A program made the position numbers and the translations under genes. From Lunularia cruciata (taxonomy: Eukaryota; Streptophyta; Marchantiopsida; Lunulariales; Lunulariaceae): DNA of 64,000 bases. Every line of letters begins with the position of its first letter. Within the stretch, counting starts at the first letter, position 1. Under the pieces are notes generated by a model, which saw nothing but the letters and a program-made list of their open reading frames with translations, did no database searches and was not told where the DNA came from. The stretch spans positions 48,760,593 through 48,824,592 of the forward strand of contig OX419759.1 in NCBI GenBank assembly GCA_948567375.1. The letters run 5' to 3'. This document shows positions 11,402 to 23,696 of the stretch, one piece after another.

Positions 11402-12500
11402 GATCTGCTCACGGTCCTCATGGCCATTGATGATTGTGGTCAGTTCCTCAATGCATTTTCAAGCCTTTTCAACCTCTGCATTGAAGGTCTGCTTGTCCTT
11501 GGTACTCTAGAGATAGAGAACCTTTAGTTCTTGCTTGAGAGATATCACTTCCTCATCCCTAGCACTTAACTGCTCCATGTGCTTCTTCTTCCTCTCCTCC
11601 TCAAAATGCTCAGACCTCCCCTTAATGGTTAGCAAATTGGAGTCCAATTGGGATATTCATTGTTGTGCTCTTGATATCTCCTCCTTCATCAGGGCTGTCT
11701 CTTTGTCCTTTTCCTTCAGCTTCTCTACTTAGGTTGCCCTATAATTCTGCAAACTTCTATTTGGGAAGTACCTACCTTCATCACACCAAGCTCGGCCTTC
11801 ACTTGGTGCAGCTCCACTCTGGCACCATTTTAGCATTGTGTCATTATCTTTCTTCCAGACCTTGTAGTTCATAGACAGGGCATTATGTTCCTCCCTTGCC
11901 CGTCTTAGCTCCGCAGCCTTACCTGCAAGAGCACCCTCCAATTCCCAAACTCATGACAAGTTGACCATCTTTTTCTTTGGTCCAACCCCACTGGCATTTG
12001 ATTGTGGTGATTTTTCTACCTCCCACAACCATAGACACTCCTCCCAACATCATGAGTTCTTGAGCCTCTAACTGATTCAGCTTCCACTCTTGGTATTGAC
12101 AATGCCCCTGAATCTCAATAAGTTGAGCTTCCAATGCTTGCAATGCTAGTGTGGGCCCAATCAACTCTTTCTCTGCTCCTAGCTTCTCTCGGACAGGCCT
12201 CTGAAATTGATAGTGTAAAAACTCTATCAAGCATTTGTAGTCTGTCACGGTTGGGTCTATTTCAAGATAAGCAGGCAGTAGGTCCTCAATGGCTTTTAAT
12301 ACCTGGCCCCAACATGTGAACTACCCAAGTTGACAAGGGTGGGTAATTCACAGTGTAATCTGACTTGGTTCCTTGTAGGCCTCTGGGTTGGGCTAGCACT
12401 CCTCCTTTTGCGGTATCAAGGCCGCTTCCCTTTCTTGTGGGTGATTATGTACTGGTGTCATGACCACCAAGATGTGTTCTTCATTGGGTCTTGTTGGAGA
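11402..12500 (-). pseudogene. Decayed coiled-coil-like repeat ORF, copy b
   Basis: Minus-strand fragments rich in Glu, Lys, Leu and Gln with heptad-like spacing: 11919-12248 (LIEFLHYQFQRPVREKLGAE, ALEAQLIEIQGHCQYQEWKL) and 11729-11941 (AELRRAREEHNALSMNYKVW). It continues towards 11401 as more coiled-coil sequence with stops. The upstream part (12250-12400) carries the same YPPLSTWVVHMLGP signature as copies a and c. Function not recognised. Confidence 0.5.
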
Positions 12501-14860
12501 ATTTTATATCTTGGTAACTTGCATAGTAATTTAGTAACTTGCTACAGTAGTCTAGTTGGATGACCATAGCAAAGTAAGTTTTTTGTTACTTAAAAGGCAC
12601 TAAAACCCTTGGCTGGTTTGAGTTATACAAACTGTTTATCAAATCAAATTTAGGTTCTAGTGGCTAGATGCAAATTGTGGTGGATTTAGCATATCAAGAA
12701 GGTCTATCTTTGGTTATATATTTTTACTTTAGGCAGTTTAGTTCTACCCAGGCTGAGTATCGGGCTCTCCCAAATGAAACATGAAGCAATTTTGGCTATG
12801 AGAGATTTTATCAAAGATTGAGTTTTCAAAAATAGAACCTGCTTTTAACGACAATTTAAATTCAATTTATTTCATACAAAATTCATTTTTACATTGTATG
12901 ATAAAGTATAAAAGAACCCACCAGCATTTTTTACGTGAAAAGATACAATACAATGAGGTTTACCATCCCAATAATTACCGTCCCAATTATTCTGCAAGCA
13001 GCTGGTCATGATGGTGTAAACTAGGCATCAATGCAAAGGATAAATTTAGAGATATTTAAGGTTATGCTAAGCAGAAACTGATACGTCTGAAGTACTACAT
13101 TCTTCCACGTGTTCGTCCCCGTGACTAGAGAACAGAACTATCTGTTTAGATAAGATTCTGAAGAAATTTTACATATACTACATAGTCAATAACCATTGAA
13201 GCGCTACTTGCATTTGGTCCTTCTTGACATGGTTCTTAGCATATAGTCAGACTCTTATGGGAGCTAATAAATTTAGTGCACACTATTTCATGACTCTAGT
13301 TCCGAACATGACCACATTATTACTATAGCACAATGATGAAACACCTTCCAGTGCTGTAGTTTGTGTATGTCCGTAGCTCTGGATCACCAACTCATTAACA
13401 TGGTTGGGAAATTGTTGATCACACAATAACAAGATATTACAGTAAAATCTTCCACAAAAATCAAATAATGAATATCTGTTGGCACACAAACGTAGCTACA
13501 TAGGCTCTCTTGTGACACAGGTCAATATTGCAACTAAAAACAGTTGTTGATGAATCTGAATTATTGGGATCCATTACCGGTCTTCTACTACACAGTCTTA
13601 TCTAGATTGTCCATGGATAGGTAGTGTTTATTATGATAGCCCATTTTTTACGTACATGCAGTATATAATTGGTAAGAACAGGTCATTCCCACAAAGATTC
13701 GGTTCTGAATTGGCTAGGAGTGTAGGGAAAGTGTCATTTTGTCACAAGTCGGCTATTGTTACAAAATTAACTCCTTGAGCACGACAATTCCCAGAAGAGG
13801 GAATAGTACCCTTCTGCGGCACACTACAAAAAAAATAAAACCTAAATCATATTCCCAAATTATATATGTCCCTGCACGAGCTCCTGACGGTGATGATTCA
13901 GTCTGTCGTGTTGGTCACCGGTCCTGAAGGTCTTTCCCTTGCAATTACCTATATAATGCACACCACATTGCCAATGAGAGAGTTCTACCCTTCTCAGAAG
14001 GCACTCCTCACCATTGTACTGCAAGTTCACAATACCCTGAGCTTTTCATTATGCATGGTACTTTACAACACTCACAACCATCACGACTCTCAACGTGTCA
14101 TCCTGACTCTTCAAAACTCCCAAGCCTGATTGCACTCCCACACCTCAGCACCTACTTCCAGTTTCTCACCACTACTCAACTCAGCAATCAAGAAACATAC
14201 ACCATACTGACATTGATACACTCAAGATCCAAGAGGTCCTTAGGCATTGTCCTCAGAGCAGAGTCAAATTCACAAACACACAAGCAAAGTGTTTGCACAA
14301 TCTGAACCAATTTGAACAGTCAAGTATGAGATGGAATCCCAATCTATGCTACCTAAACCTGTATTAAGTTGGGATGAATCCCCTTATACTCTCTATTACA
14401 ACAAGATGGGGCATATCCATAGATGTGTGATGCCACAACCCCGTAACTGTGAATTAAGACTAACCCTACTCTATCTAATTGGTTGTTACAAATTAAATGT
14501 TACCGCAGCACCACCTATAGAGAGCCGCTTACTATAAACTCTACAAATACTATGACTCCAGCTACACATTGGGGGAATGGTCCTCACAATTGGATATTTA
14601 CAAGGGCATCAATTTGATGTGTAGAGCCTTAATTGCTCAAAGAATTCCTATACATGTCATCACGTGAAGACATCCCATCATGATGAGATCCCCAACCCAA
14701 TGAAGTCCCAACCCAATGGTTAAGTCATGACTACCACATTTTGATGGTCCAAAACTATACAATTATACAAGTATTGTACACCACAATCTTCTTTTGTCAC
14801 ACTTCTGCACCTTTACACCTCCAAATCAGCTCCTTGATGTGTTTATTACACACATCCAGT
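12501..14860. other. No gene recognised; separates repeat ORF copies b and c
   Basis: About 2.4 kb with only short, compositionally odd open frames. No RT, integrase, RNA gene or clear terminal repeat found. It interrupts the repeat ORF array and may itself be a decayed insertion. Confidence 0.35.
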
Positions 14861-16760
14861 TTGTGGTGGATACTGCTTAAGACACTTTTGAACTTGGCAT
14901 CATCATGCTTGTGCAGCTTCTCTGCCAGCTTGGTTAATTGTTTAGTGAAGTAGGTATTGGCTTTTAAGGCTTTTATTTTTTACTTCAGCTCCTGTAGCTT
15001 AGCCTAGTGAGCTTGGGTCGTAACAGCCAAATTCACTTGGGTCTTCAACATATTATCAATGTCTTCCATGACTTTAAGAACTCGTGTTCATTCCTTGTCC
15101 AAAGTATCACATATGGATTTCAACTTCATCTCTACCTCTTGTTTGACTTGTACTCCAATGGTTTGGGCCTAGTCTTCATGGTCAGCCACGATCAGATCAT
15201 GGACAACTTCTCAATGGGCATCTTGGTAACTTCCAAGGTGGCATCACAAATTTGCTCTTCTATGGCCTTTCACCTTCCATATACTGTCTGGCTCCTTATC
15301 TAGGGACATCACCTCCTTGTCCATAGCATCCCACTCCTTGGCATGCTTCTCTTCATCTCTTCGTTCACCACTTGGATCTATCATTAATAGTTGTCAAGTT
15401 GGATTCCAATTGGTAATCTGTTGCCTCAAGCTTGCTATCTCCACCATCATCTTAGCTATCTTCCAATCCTTTTCCTGCATACTCTCCTCCTATGCAGTCT
15501 TGTAATCCATGAAGGCCCTCTCTCATCGGGTAGACCCTGCCTTCAACACTCCAAGGTCCACCTTGATGCTCTATAATTCCTCCTTGTGATTCATTAGCAC
15601 AGTGTCACTGTCATGTTTCCAAGCCTTGTAGTTGTTGGAAAGCACATTGAACTCACCCTACTTTGTCTTCAAGGAGGCTTCCCAATTTTCTAGAGCAGCT
15701 TCAAGGAGATGAACTTGCACCTCCATGGAAGTTGGGTCTTCTTTCCTTTGTAGTGCCGCACTCCTCTTTGTGGTGCTCCACCGCCATGATCACCATACTT
15801 ACCTCTGCCTTTTGCCCATGCCAGCTATTCTCAAAGATAGGCCATCTCTCAAGATTCTCTTGGATCACAATGCTGGTCATCATGCACATTATACCTTTTT
15901 ATTTCCATGAGTTGGGCCTCTAGTGCAAGATGTGGGTGTTGGCTTTGACCAACTCCCTCTCTATTGCTTGTTTTTCTCATATGGCCATCTAAATTTGAAA
16001 GTGCAAGAAATCTCCTATGATCCTTCACCGCAAGGTCAATTTCTTGGTAGGCAGGGAGTAGTTCTTCCAAGGTCTTTGGTATTGGTCCCAATAAGTAACC
16101 CAAGACAACAATGGAGGATAGTTGAGAAGGTACATGAAGGGCTCCTCCATGTACACCGGCAAACTTGGCTTGGGCACTAGTGCCTCTCATGGTGGGGTTG
16201 GTGCAGCTCCACTAAGTTGTAGGAGATCTGAACTTGGGGCAAGGATCATTGGAGCATGTTTCACTTTTGGTGCTCCTAAGGTACTTGCTGGTTCCCCTTC
16301 TTCAGGTTGAGACTCATTCACCATAGTCTCCTTGGGTCTAACATTCTTTGGACGGGAGTTGAATTCCACAATGATCTGATCTAGGTCCAAGGGCGCTCAT
16401 GTTCCTTTCCCCTTTTCCTCACTCAAAAATCTCCTTATGCTTACCCGGGATGGTGAGTGTAAGATAGTCTTGAGCACCAATTCTTGAGGTGGAGTTACCT
16501 CTTGATGCTTGTGTCCTTGAGAGATAGCCAAAACCTGACTTATCCAAAACTTGAACTATACCCTCTTCTTTGTGGATCAATGTTGGGGGAGGGGTCTCCT
16601 TTTGCAATTGGGATATCATGATCATCTCCTCAATCATCCACCACAACATCACCTTGTCCCCTCTTCTTTGTGTATCGGTGTTGGAGGAGGGATCTCCTTT
16701 TGCATTGGGATATCATGACCTCCCCCTCGCCATCAACCACAATATCCCCTTGGTCAAGAT
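14861..16760 (-). pseudogene. Decayed coiled-coil-like repeat ORF, copy c
   Basis: Minus-strand fragments. 16187-16390 (MDLDQIIVEFNSRPKNVRPK), 16419-16652 (RIGAQDYLTLTIPGKHKEIF), and 15849-16190 with LEELLPAYQEIDLAVKDHRR and ALEAQLMEIKRY. The last two match, at diverged level, the corresponding parts of copies a and b (TYWDIDLTVTNHKHL; ALEAQLIEIQGH). Downstream to 14861 the strand keeps coiled-coil-like composition with many stops. Ends at a gypsy-family LTR (16761). Confidence 0.5.
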
Positions 16761-17352
16761 TGTGAGCCAGCTTGTCTCTCACTCAAGATGAACCTCTGAT
16801 GGCTATTAAGGTAGCTTATTATGGACTAAGAAGGCAAGAACCCCGACTCTATCATACTCCTCCAAGGCCAACACTCCAAGATTCAAACCATTACTCAATA
16901 GAGAATTCAATGAGAGAGAGATAGTTACAAATGAAAGGATGATGGAGTACTTTCTCACCTCTAGTTGATATACTTGTGAAAAATTTATGCACCAAAGTTA
17001 CTAATTACTAGAGGAACTCAAGTTATTGGGTTAAAAGTCAAGTAAAGTCAAAATTCTACAGAGATATCTATACTCATGGGAATATTCTCCTAAGCATGTG
17101 GTTTTATCTTGACCCAACCATTAAATCAAAGATTTCTTCATATGTGCTATCCTTGGACTATAGAAGAATCCAAAGCACAAAGATTGTGGACCCAAGAGTT
17201 TTCAACTCTTTTCTCAAAGCCAAACACCTAAAAATAGTTCCAAGTCAATACATTAAAATCCAAAACAATGGTGCTTATCTTTTCTATTTCCTCTAAAGTA
17301 AGGTCCTCTCTATCTTAACTATGACTAAATTTAGCTAATCATAACTAATGAA
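16761..17352 (-). repeat. Truncated third gypsy LTR
   Basis: Starts TGTGAGCCAGCTTGTCTCTC like the two LTRs above and follows them for about 590 bp to CATAACTAATGAAAAACTATAAT, then stops matching, losing the last ~100 bp. No primer site lies beside its left edge, so it is not the 5' LTR of an intact element. More diverged than the pair at 3935 and 10711. Confidence 0.85.
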
Positions 17353-18092
17353 AAACTATAATGTTTTAAAAATAATAAAGAAATACAAACGAGAAAACAC
17401 AAGTTTCACACTCAAAGTCCAATGCTCCAAAGAAGCACCTTTGCTTTATTATAGAGCAAAGCAAAGACACTCAACAGAAGTATAATCCTTGGATCATATA
17501 CATGGATTTATGACATGTCATTGATCTCCATCCTCAGATTAGGTGCATGCATGGGTGACATGTCAGATCTGATCCTATCTGCTTGGTCAAATCAATGTTG
17601 ATCAAAGGGAATCTTTAGAGAATCTTCTTGTAAGAATCTCCATATCATATGGGTGAGGTATTGTTGGAAAGCTCTTGATGAGATAAATAGAGGGGAGGGA
17701 AGGCCAGTCTTTTTTCTTTAAATCATGTGTCTACACATTTTCAAGGCCTAATCATCCGTTTAGGCCCTCAAAATTGCCTCTAAAGATTTCAAGCATATTT
17801 TGGTTTCTACTCTATTAGTAGAAGTACCCTTTTGGTGATACTTCTTTCTCATCTTTTTAGTTCATCTTGTATAACATTCTTTTAGATGTTACCAAACCAA
17901 ATTTCACCTCTAGATCATATTTCTAGCTATTGGTTCTAAGGTTTTCAAGTTTGTTTTGGTTTCTACCTTATTAGTAGAAGTACTCTTTTGGTGATACCTC
18001 TATTTGATCTATTTAGTCCATCATGTATAACATATTTCTAGATGTTACTAAACCAAATTTCACCTCTAGATCATATGTTTAGCTATTTGTAT
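17353..18092. other. Anonymous DNA with 156-bp tandem duplication
   Basis: No gene seen. Contains a 156-bp direct duplication (starts at 17787 and 17943, each TTTCAAG followed by TTTTGGTTTCTAC, ending near 18085), diverged at about one site in ten by eye. Confidence 0.6.
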
Positions 18093-20360
18093 TACACCAC
18101 GTCTATTTCATAGGCTACCTTGTACATTTCATGATGAGGCTAGATAGGCTTTTTTTATACCACTTGATTGCTTGGCATGTGATCCCTTGGATGAGTTAGA
18201 ATGGTTCTTATTCCTCTTACTCCCTTGATGGGTCCTTTGTTATGCTAGAGGAGGATGTGCAAGGCATAAAGAGGTGGTTGCTAGATTTTGTTGATTTTGA
18301 GTAGGAGATTTTGCTACCCTACAAGAGGAGTCAATTAAGGTTGCATGTTTTAGGAGACAAATTTTTCCTCAAGATACCATAAAGTTCACTCAATTACAAT
18401 GGTGTACGACATTGGGTCATGCATGAGAGTTTAGTAGAGTAGCACAAGTGCAACACCTTTTATCTATGGTTAGTACTAATGATGAGACTATCTCTTCACT
18501 ATGCTCATTACATCCTATGGTAGGAGAGGAAGTACCATTAGAGGTCTTATAGTATCAACCTAAGCAGCTTTTATGTTTTGATAGGTCACTTTTTGCACTA
18601 CTTCTCACCTCTCCTCAAGAGGCTTGTCAAGGATGGTATATGTACATTGTAGAGATTGCTTTCATGTAGATGATCCTTCTGGTGGATTTATTTGACTTGT
18701 TTCATGTGGCTATAGCTATAGCAAGGGGAGATATTCCTACGTCAATTAGTTGGGTGTTAGGGGCTAGTCATCTTCTTGCAATGGAGAAGGGTATGGGGCA
18801 TTAGACCGTTTGCTATTGAAGAGATCTTTTTGTGCTTGATTAGCCATATCATTGTCCTTTAGCATCAATCTCACTTTCAATACACCTCAATCCACATCAA
18901 TTTGGAGTAGCTACACTTGGAGGTTGCAAGGCTATTCACTAGGCACTCTTAGACCCAAAGGAGGATCATGGGAGTCTTTGGTGGTGTTATTGGACCAAGG
19001 ACATTTGAGTGTGTGATGGGGGATTTGGCATGTAGATATGCATCTCTACCAATCTTGTGAGGAGGGGTAGGCTTATTATCCATGGATTAGATATCACCTA
19101 TAGTGTTTTTGGGTAGTTGGGCTCTCTCGGCACCCTTACTTTTCTCCAATTTTTTGGTTGTTGATAGGTCAATTTTAGAGACTTAAGTGACCAAGGTGGA
19201 AGAGGGATCCTTTTCTCTCCATGTGTTACTACAATATACGAGAGATGGTCTATTGCCATGGGCTTCTGAGTACCTTTCATCCTTTGCTTCACTATCCTCA
19301 AAATGGACCAAAGGTTTGCAGTCTTCCTTGATGGAGCAATAGTGTCAACATATGCTACATTCTCTCTTTGTTGACTCATCCATTCCTTGGGCCACTAGAG
19401 AAAATCTTTCCTCTTACTTTGGTAAGGGTATATGCTCTTGGATCCTAGCTCTATAGTGCATTAGGGCATCCAACTTGCATCGGCCACTTTCTCTATATTG
19501 ATGAGGTTTCACTTAGGTTTGGTCCACTCATTTGCATCTTTGTTACTCACTTGTGAGTGCGGTTCTGCACTAGATGCAATTGCAATCCATATGACCGCTG
19601 TCCTTTATGGAGTAAAAAGGATAGCTACCTATGATCCCATTAGGGATATAGTGTTTGTTATGGGCATGAGAGAGTGGATACCTTGCTTGGAGGGAGTGTT
19701 CATATTCTTGGTACGACATTCGCTAGAGCAGACTTATACTTGGTCCAAGATGATCAAGTGACAATGATGGATGTTGTGGTTATAGACCCTATGCGGAGGG
19801 AGTGGAGCGGAGTTATAGACCTTACGTAGAGTTTTGGAGGGAGTGATTACTCATCCTCTTGGATGGGCAGCGAGCGGTGCTGCAGCATGGAAGGTCTCCA
19901 AGTATAGGGGTATGCAGCGAGGTCACCTCTTTGTTTCTCTAGCCTTGGAGTTATATGGAACAATGGACATGGCATTAGACACATTTGTAAGGGAATCTGC
20001 AAGAGCTTATTATATTAGACGTAAAGGGGTATCATTCTCATACTCAATAGCATATTTTAGATTGCATGTGTACATTGCTCTACAAAGAGCATTGGCTAGT
20101 GCAATCCATAGGAGAGCAATTACTCTAGTTGATGCTTCTTTGGATGTTAGAGTAGTTTGTAGACTGTGCAATTTCAATAGCATGGATATCTTAGGTGCGG
20201 GTAAGGGCAAATTTTTCATTTAAATACTATTGGGGCCTAGCCCCATTCTACCTCTTTTGTCTCTCCCTTGTAAGGCTTGATAGGGTCTTCCTATCCTTGA
20301 TGTGTTCTATGTGGTCAGCTTCCTTTCAATTCTTCAAATGATGCCCTACATCACTACACA
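18093..20360 (+). mobile_element. LINE-family copy A, 5'-truncated, RT core deleted
   Basis: Plus-strand copy of the non-LTR family defined by 46893-50675. Homology begins near CCACGTCTATTTC at 18093 and ends with the family tail (GGGGCCTAGCCCC at 20231, then GTAAGGCTTGATAGGGTCTT). Relative to the full copy, the RT catalytic region between the FGVATLGGC motif (about 18900) and the GRIMGVFG-like stretch (about 18960) is deleted. Two C-terminal fragments are still open: 19498-19761 with the Cys/His finger (LTCECGSALDAIAIHMTAVL; last Cys lost) and 19834-20223 with the nuclease-like region. No clear target duplication identified. Confidence 0.85.
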
Positions 20361-21447
20361 TACTCCAAATACATGTTCCACAATCTTATTTGGTTTTCTT
20401 GCATTCATTTTTGAGTTCTGATACCAGAAATTATCTAGGGTATAGAGACTGGAGACGAAAAGGCGTTCGCATTATGTTCGCCGGAAAGATGGGACTTTGC
20501 AGCAACTAACGAGTTATTCAACTTGTTTTCCTGTCTTGTTTGAGGTAATGTACGTGATCCGAAACTTACATCGCCCAAAATGGTTCATGTTTCGAGATCG
20601 AAACATAGTTGGCTGTGGAATGTGTTTAAGGTAAGATGGTATTCGTTATTGTTACTCGTTATCGATGTAGGAAGTGGTGCCTGAAATGACACAAGAAATA
20701 ATTATAAATCAGTACTGAATCAAGACGACGACTATCCATCGGAATAGCTCCTTCAAATGATCAGGAGAAGGAAAATCAACAAACTAGTATAACCCCCGCA
20801 ATGATCGATTTAAGTCTCGCAGTGCATGATAATCCGGAAATGCTAAAATCGATGATATAGAAATGTGGTTCTCTTCTAGTGCGCAGAGTGTGATTACTGT
20901 ATACGTATCTATAAAACCGTCGATTGCAGTCTCACAAATGGGTGTGCCCAAGCACACGAGTTGACGAGTCTGTCAAAATGACAATACACTCATCATGGTT
21001 AACAGATATTGCATCAAGTCTAATAGTACTCAACAGCGAAATACAGAATGTCAAATTCACCACACTGCTAATTGTGATGTAGACCAACCTTTGAACTTCA
21101 TATTCTCGAAATTTATTTTGTTGACGAGGAGTCTGATTAGACAAGCTCGTATTTTCGTCCTTGTAACTGATTGACGATCCGAGCACGCAGACTGTCACTT
21201 GCCATTTTCAAATTGAAAGGATGAAGGAAACAAAGAGGTTGTGAATGATAGAGGTTCTTACGCAGCATTATCTTATGGTCCGCCTCCTACTGCAGCAACC
21301 TGCAGGAAAAACGGTTCATCAATCGAAATGCACAATTTGGACAATTGCTTGATCTATCACCGGACAGTAGCCTTACGATTGCACATTACATATTCGTTAC
21401 AATATATGAATGTCAATTTCCAAAACACGCATGAGCCCAGAGCAGAC
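20361..21447. other. No gene recognised
   Basis: Unique-looking sequence between the LINE tail and the copia LTR. Short open frames only. GAGTTCTGATACCA at 20410-20423 resembles a Met-tRNA primer site on the minus strand, but no LTR end next to it could be made out. Confidence 0.35.
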
Positions 21448-21874
21448 TGTTAGAAAAATACAATCCCTAGGACCTCTCACAATAGCACATCACTAATCAT
21501 ATTAATCAGAGGGCAACAGGAGATAACATGGTCCACTTCCCGTCCCGGAAGCTACCTCCAGACTGTTAGAAAAACACAATCCCGAGGACCTCTCACAATA
21601 GCACATCACTAATCACATTAATCAGAAATCAGAGGGCAACAGGAGATAACATGGTCCACTTCCGGAAGCTACCTCCACGGCTGAAACAGGCTCACAATAG
21701 CCTTCGATGCTTTATTGTTCTATATATATATATATATCTATCGTTGTCATCTCCTTGAACTTCTAGACAAGTAAGTGTCCACTTGAACTTCTAGACAAGT
21801 GACAAGAAACAATCATCAGTTATGTTTGCTATTGCACTTGACCAGTCATCATTGATAACAAGCCAAACATAACA
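21448..21874 (-). repeat. Copia 3' LTR with duplicated first 116 bp
   Basis: TGTTAGAAAAA starts at 21448 and again at 21564, each preceded by CAGAC. The first unit is a partial LTR (about 116 bp) followed by the complete LTR ending CATAACA at 21874. The duplicated unit includes the apparent target-site bases. Confidence 0.88.
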
Positions 21875-22037
21875 ATCTCCACCTTTCACTTGTATCCACC
21901 ATATCATCCCAAAAAGAAACATTGACCGTTGAGCAAAATCATGCATAACTTGAACTTCTCAACAGGAACAGGTTTAGTCAACATATCAGCTGTGTTTACC
22001 TCTGTGCCAATCTTTTGCAAATTGATCTCATCATTTA

Positions 22038-22592
22038 TCACAACTTCCCTGATAAATGATGTCTCACATCTATATGCTTTGTCCTTGAATGATATATTTG
22101 ATATTTGGCCAAGTGAATAACACTTTGGCTATCACAAAAAAGTGTGGACTTCATGTTAGGGAGTCCAACATCCTTGTCTAATCTTTGTAGCCATAATGCC
22201 TCTTTGGCAGCCTCAGTTGTCGCCATATATTCCGCCTTTGTAGTAGAAGAGCAACAATAGATTGGAGAGTAGACTTCCAACTTATTGCACCACCAACAAG
22301 TGTAAAAATAAATCCTATTATATACCTTGTCTTATCCAAGTCTCCGGGCAAAATCAGAATCTACATACCCTGTAATTTCTCCTTCTTGGTCCTTCTCCAC
22401 ATCAAAGGTAATGCCAATATTTATAGTCCGTTTCAAGTAACAAAGTATCCACTTCACAAATTCCAAATGTTGTTTCCCTGGATTTGCCATGTATCCACTT
22501 ACCATACTCACATCATATGAGATGTCTGGTCTAGTGCGGACCATAGCATACATTATACTCCCAACAGCACTAGCATAAGGAATATTTGACAT
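22038..22592 (-). pseudogene. Copia RNase H
   Basis: Fragments with IPYASAVGSIMYAMVRTRPD, then YLKRTINIGITF and GYVDSDFA (22332-22592), followed after a frame break by CCSSTTKAEYMATTEAAKEA and KHIDVRHH (22038-22280). These are the usual connection and RNase H motifs of plant copia pol. Confidence 0.88.
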
Positions 22593-22663
22593 TACTTTTC
22601 TCTACTCCTCATTGGATGGACATTGCTCCAATGATATCCTGAAATGACTTTCCATTGGAGTGC

Positions 22664-23494
22664 TCACTGGTTTTGCATTCTCCATGCTAAACTGAGCAAG
22701 TAATTTTTCCAAATATTTTCTTTGAGATATCCATAACTTTCCCTTGCTCCTGTCCCCCGGCAGACTTCAATCCCAAGCACCCTCTTTGAAGAACCCAAAT
22801 CCTTCATATTAAACTCCTTACCAAGTTGTGCTTTCAATTTCTCCACCTCAACCATATCCTCCACAGCAATCAACATATCATCCACATATAGTACCAAGAT
22901 GATTAAATCAAATACTCTAAGTCCATGTAGCTTCTTGAGGTACACACAAAAATCTGATTCACTTTTTTTATATCCATGCTTCAACATGAAAGCATCAGAT
23001 TTCATGTACCAAAGTCTTGGACTTTGCTTTAGTCCATATAAAGACTTTTGTAACCTGCAAACCAGGTTTTGCTTCCTTGGTACCACAAAACCTTCAGGTT
23101 GATGCATGTAAATCTCCTCCTCCAATTCTCCATGTAAAAAAGCAGTTGTAATATATAGTTGCTCCAACTCCAAGTTATGCAATGCAACTATTGCCAATAG
23201 TGCATGAATTGAAGAGATTTTTACCGTTGGTGAAAAAATCTCATTGAAATCAATACCTTTTGTTTGGCTATAACCCTTTGCTACAAGCCTTGCTTTGTAT
23301 CGATCTTCACTGGATTTTGGAAGTCCTTCCTTCCTTCCTTCCTTCCTTCCTTCCTTCCTCTGGAATATCCATCTGCAACCAATTCCCTTCTTTTGCATAG
23401 GCAATTTTTCAAGTCTCCAAGTTTGATTTTTGGCCAAAGACTTCATCTCCTCTTCCATTGCACAATGCCACTTTTGACACTCTTGATCTTGCAT
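22664..23494 (-). pseudogene. Copia reverse transcriptase
   Basis: 276-codon open frame, the best preserved part of the element. Motifs: ARLVAKGYSQTKGIDFNEIF, then TAFLHGELEEEIYM, QKSLYGLKQSPRLWY and the intact catalytic YVDD (LVLYVDDMLIA). Just before ARLVAKG a CCTT microsatellite (about 23326-23357, GGAA/AAGG in sense) is read as repeated KEGR units, which lengthen a normally short loop. Frame lost after about codon 255. Would synthesise element cDNA if part of an intact polyprotein. Confidence 0.9.
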
Positions 23495-23696
23495 TGTCTC
23501 TTCATGTGAAGAAGGCTCACCATTCTATGTAAGAAGAGCATAAGCTATAAATGAATCATCAAATCTCTTTGGAGGCCTTCTATCCCTATTTGGATACCTA
23601 CATTCATGAATCACTTCTGGACTTTGCTCTTCTAATGGTTCACTTGGTAGATCTACAAGAGGTAAGATGTCTTCATTTCAAAGATCAATATCTATC

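Noticed and set aside
20410..20423. Met-tRNA-like primer site (sense TGGTATCAGAACTC)
   Set aside because: No LTR end in CA next to it and no gag follows; could be chance or a fossil.
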